NCBI RefSeq assembly: GCF_009389715.1
Contig: NC_052404.1
Coordinates: 11,044,480 to 11,108,479, forward strand
Length of the DNA stretch: 64,000 nucleotides
Reading direction: 5' to 3'
Source of the DNA: Phoenix dactylifera
Lineage: Eukaryota; Streptophyta; Magnoliopsida; Arecales; Arecaceae
Shown here: positions 62,484-64,000 of the stretch, one piece after another
Layout of the letters: every line of letters starts with the position of its first letter
How positions within the stretch are numbered: the stretch's first letter is position 1
The notes under the pieces: generated by a model
Seen by the model: the letters and a program-made list of their open reading frames with translations, nothing else
Databases searched by the model: none
Told to the model about the DNA's origin: nothing
Position numbers and translations under genes: made by a program

Positions 62484-63589
62484 GATAGGAAAGCTTAAAC
62501 CGCTGTTATAGCTATTATCTTATGAGCATCTTAAACCATGAACCACGCATGTGAGAGATACAAGTGGCAAAATCCACGAAAGGTCAGATATGAGTTAGAC
62601 CTTTTTTCAAAATAAGACGACGTCGGCAAACAAGCTGTCTGCAGGAAAACCCAACAAATTTTTGTTAAAAATCATAGGAGCTTCGAGACCAGATGTTGAA
62701 ATCACCGCTGGTCCCAACAGCTTAAGCTGACCTCTATTCTGATAGCATGCTGAAATTACTCATTGTTTCAAAAGCTTAAGGATGAAGTAGATTTATTTAT
62801 ATATTTTATATATTTTTATATTAGACAATTGAAATTTAGAACTTGACAGGGCGGTCAAAAGGATGATCTTGACCTGTCCACGGAGCGGCATTGAAGCTTC
62901 CGGCTCCCCATCTCATTGGAATCCAAAGGCCGGTGCCGGACTGCGGTCCCACTTGATAAGTGAAAATAACTAGAGAGAATAAACAGTATATGAATTAATC
63001 AGTATATGTGAGGACTTGATTAGAAGACAGGAGTTGCTTGGCTGGGGAGGTAACGCGGCTTACACGTCATTCTTCTTTGTCCTTCTGGTTTCAGTCTTCT
63101 TCTAGAGCTTATCACTTACGCTGTTGGGTCCTCCCTCGGTATGTGGTCATCGATTGGAAGTTTGCAGGTGTGAAGCTTAGAACTTTAGACGAGAGGAGAT
63201 TAGAGAATTAGGAGAGTTTAAACTTGCAGGAGGGCTGGTATCAGGTTTTTGGAATGGAGGTTATCTTCAGTATTCTTGGTAGTGATTCTGATGGTCGGGT
63301 TTTCACTCTACGCGTGGATAGATCTGGGGTTGACTCCGAGTGGTCGCATCCGTATGTGTGCATGGAATCCTTGCCATGAAGTTTCGGTCTGGGTTTTAAT
63401 TAGAAGTCCGTTGCGTTACAACTCGTGCTTGTGCTGGCATCCGTTTTGCTCCACTGGTTATGGCGAGTATTGAGAGTTCTCTTTCTTTTTTAAAAAAAAG
63501 TTATTTCTATGGCCAAGATGTGGGCTGGCAGGTAAATGTAATCCACCGTATGGGAGCCCAATGATGTCACAAAAAAAAAAGGGGGTTAG
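61625..63589. other. Upstream DNA of the ZAT-type gene with repeat remnants
   Basis: Two related remnants lie at about 62055-62165 and 62690-62830. Both carry TGATACTATGCTAAAATCA / TGATAGCATGCTGAAATTA, then CCCAAAAGCTTAAG-like sequence and an AT-rich TTTATTTATATATTTT tail. Read in reverse they resemble an LTR end beside a TATCAGAG primer-site word. They flank a 90-bp TA microsatellite. From about 62850 GC content rises; a run of A at 63572-63581 may be the tail of another decayed retroposon. Confidence 0.4.
62392..62481. repeat. (TA)n microsatellite, about 45 units
   Basis: The longest simple repeat in the window, uninterrupted TA over 90 bp. Confidence 0.97.
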
Positions 63590-64000
63590 ATGACTACAGC
63601 TATACGACCCAACGGGGTTGCTGTACTAGTTTCCAAAACAACATGGTTTATTATTTGTGCTGATGTTCTCCTCCGCTCATTGCGGCCCGCCTGTCGGACA
63701 TGGGAGCTAGAGGCTTATGTCCCCGCCCTTGGGGCCTGCCCGATATCCTACCTTTTATTTGCTGACGATTGTTTTATTTTGTCCAGGGCGAGGATGCAGG
63801 ATGCGCGAGCGCTGAAGTAGGTTTTGGAGAATTATTGCGAGGTGTCTGGTTAGCGGGTGAACTTCCACAAGTCCGCTATCTGCTTCAGCCCGCGTACGGA
63901 GTTACGGGTTCGATAGGAGATCCGTGCACTTTTTGCGAGGAGAGAGCAAGAGGGGCCCTGGTGCTACTTAGGTGTCCCCATTTTCAGGAAGATACTGCAT
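63590..64000 (+). mobile_element. LINE reverse-transcriptase fragment, continues past the window
   Basis: One frame from 63659 reads ADVLLRSLRPACRTWELEAY, then PISYLLFADDCFILSRARMQ and DARALK, followed after a stop by VNFHKSAICFSPRTELRVR and GPWCYLGVPI. FADD is the catalytic YxDD-type motif of plant L1-type LINE reverse transcriptase, and NFxKS...YLGVPI is the standard downstream pattern. At least three stops interrupt the frame, so it is a dead copy. The rest lies beyond base 64000. Confidence 0.85.

Overview
The window is nuclear plant DNA. Genes have many short GT-AG exons, introns are AT-rich, and long intergenic stretches hold LTR-element remnants, LINE remnants and microsatellites. The protein families and the style of the exons fit a non-grass monocot, with a palm as my best guess. 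The organism is an inference from gene and repeat character, not something the sequence proves.

Seven protein-coding genes can be assembled exon by exon with consistent splice phase. (1) 3496-8217, minus: a PsbP-domain thylakoid lumen protein. (2) 9296-20716, plus: MON1, the SAND-family subunit of the MON1-CCZ1 Rab7 activator, in 14 exons. (3) 22566-24422, minus: a DUF1635 coiled-coil protein. (4) 33104-34120, minus: an R2R3-MYB of the MYB48/MYB59 type. (5) 41542-48201, plus: a PHIP1-like protein with two RRMs and a zinc knuckle. (6) 52392-54659, plus: a SOSEKI (DUF966) polarity protein. (7) 61010-61570, minus: an intronless ZAT-type C2H2 zinc-finger repressor with an EAR motif. Genes 1 and 2 are divergent across a 1.1 kb spacer that carries site II elements and a telo-box next to MON1. 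The seven genes do not form a common pathway; this is ordinary mixed plant gene space.

Between the genes lie: a decayed Myb/SANT-like (Harbinger-associated or LIMYB-like) pseudogene at about 1216-2414; a short Copia-type LTR element at 26304-27793 with an inverted LTR copy inside it; a clean solo LTR at 34626-35467 with a TATAT target duplication; a Gypsy-like LTR fragment near 55961-56500; LINE remnants near 56640-57310 and 63590-64000; a three-copy tandem repeat of about 380 bp at 49343-50475; two smaller duplications (24569-24907 and 44109-44287); and two tiny poly(A) insertions flanked by 14-bp and 11-bp direct repeats (48685-48753 and 51984-52038), which look like extremely truncated retropositions.

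I found no rRNA, tRNA or CRISPR feature. I saw no convincing new biological system. The most unusual observations are the two micro-retropositions, the nested inverted LTR, the 380-bp triplication, and the reduced zinc-knuckle count of the PHIP1-like protein.
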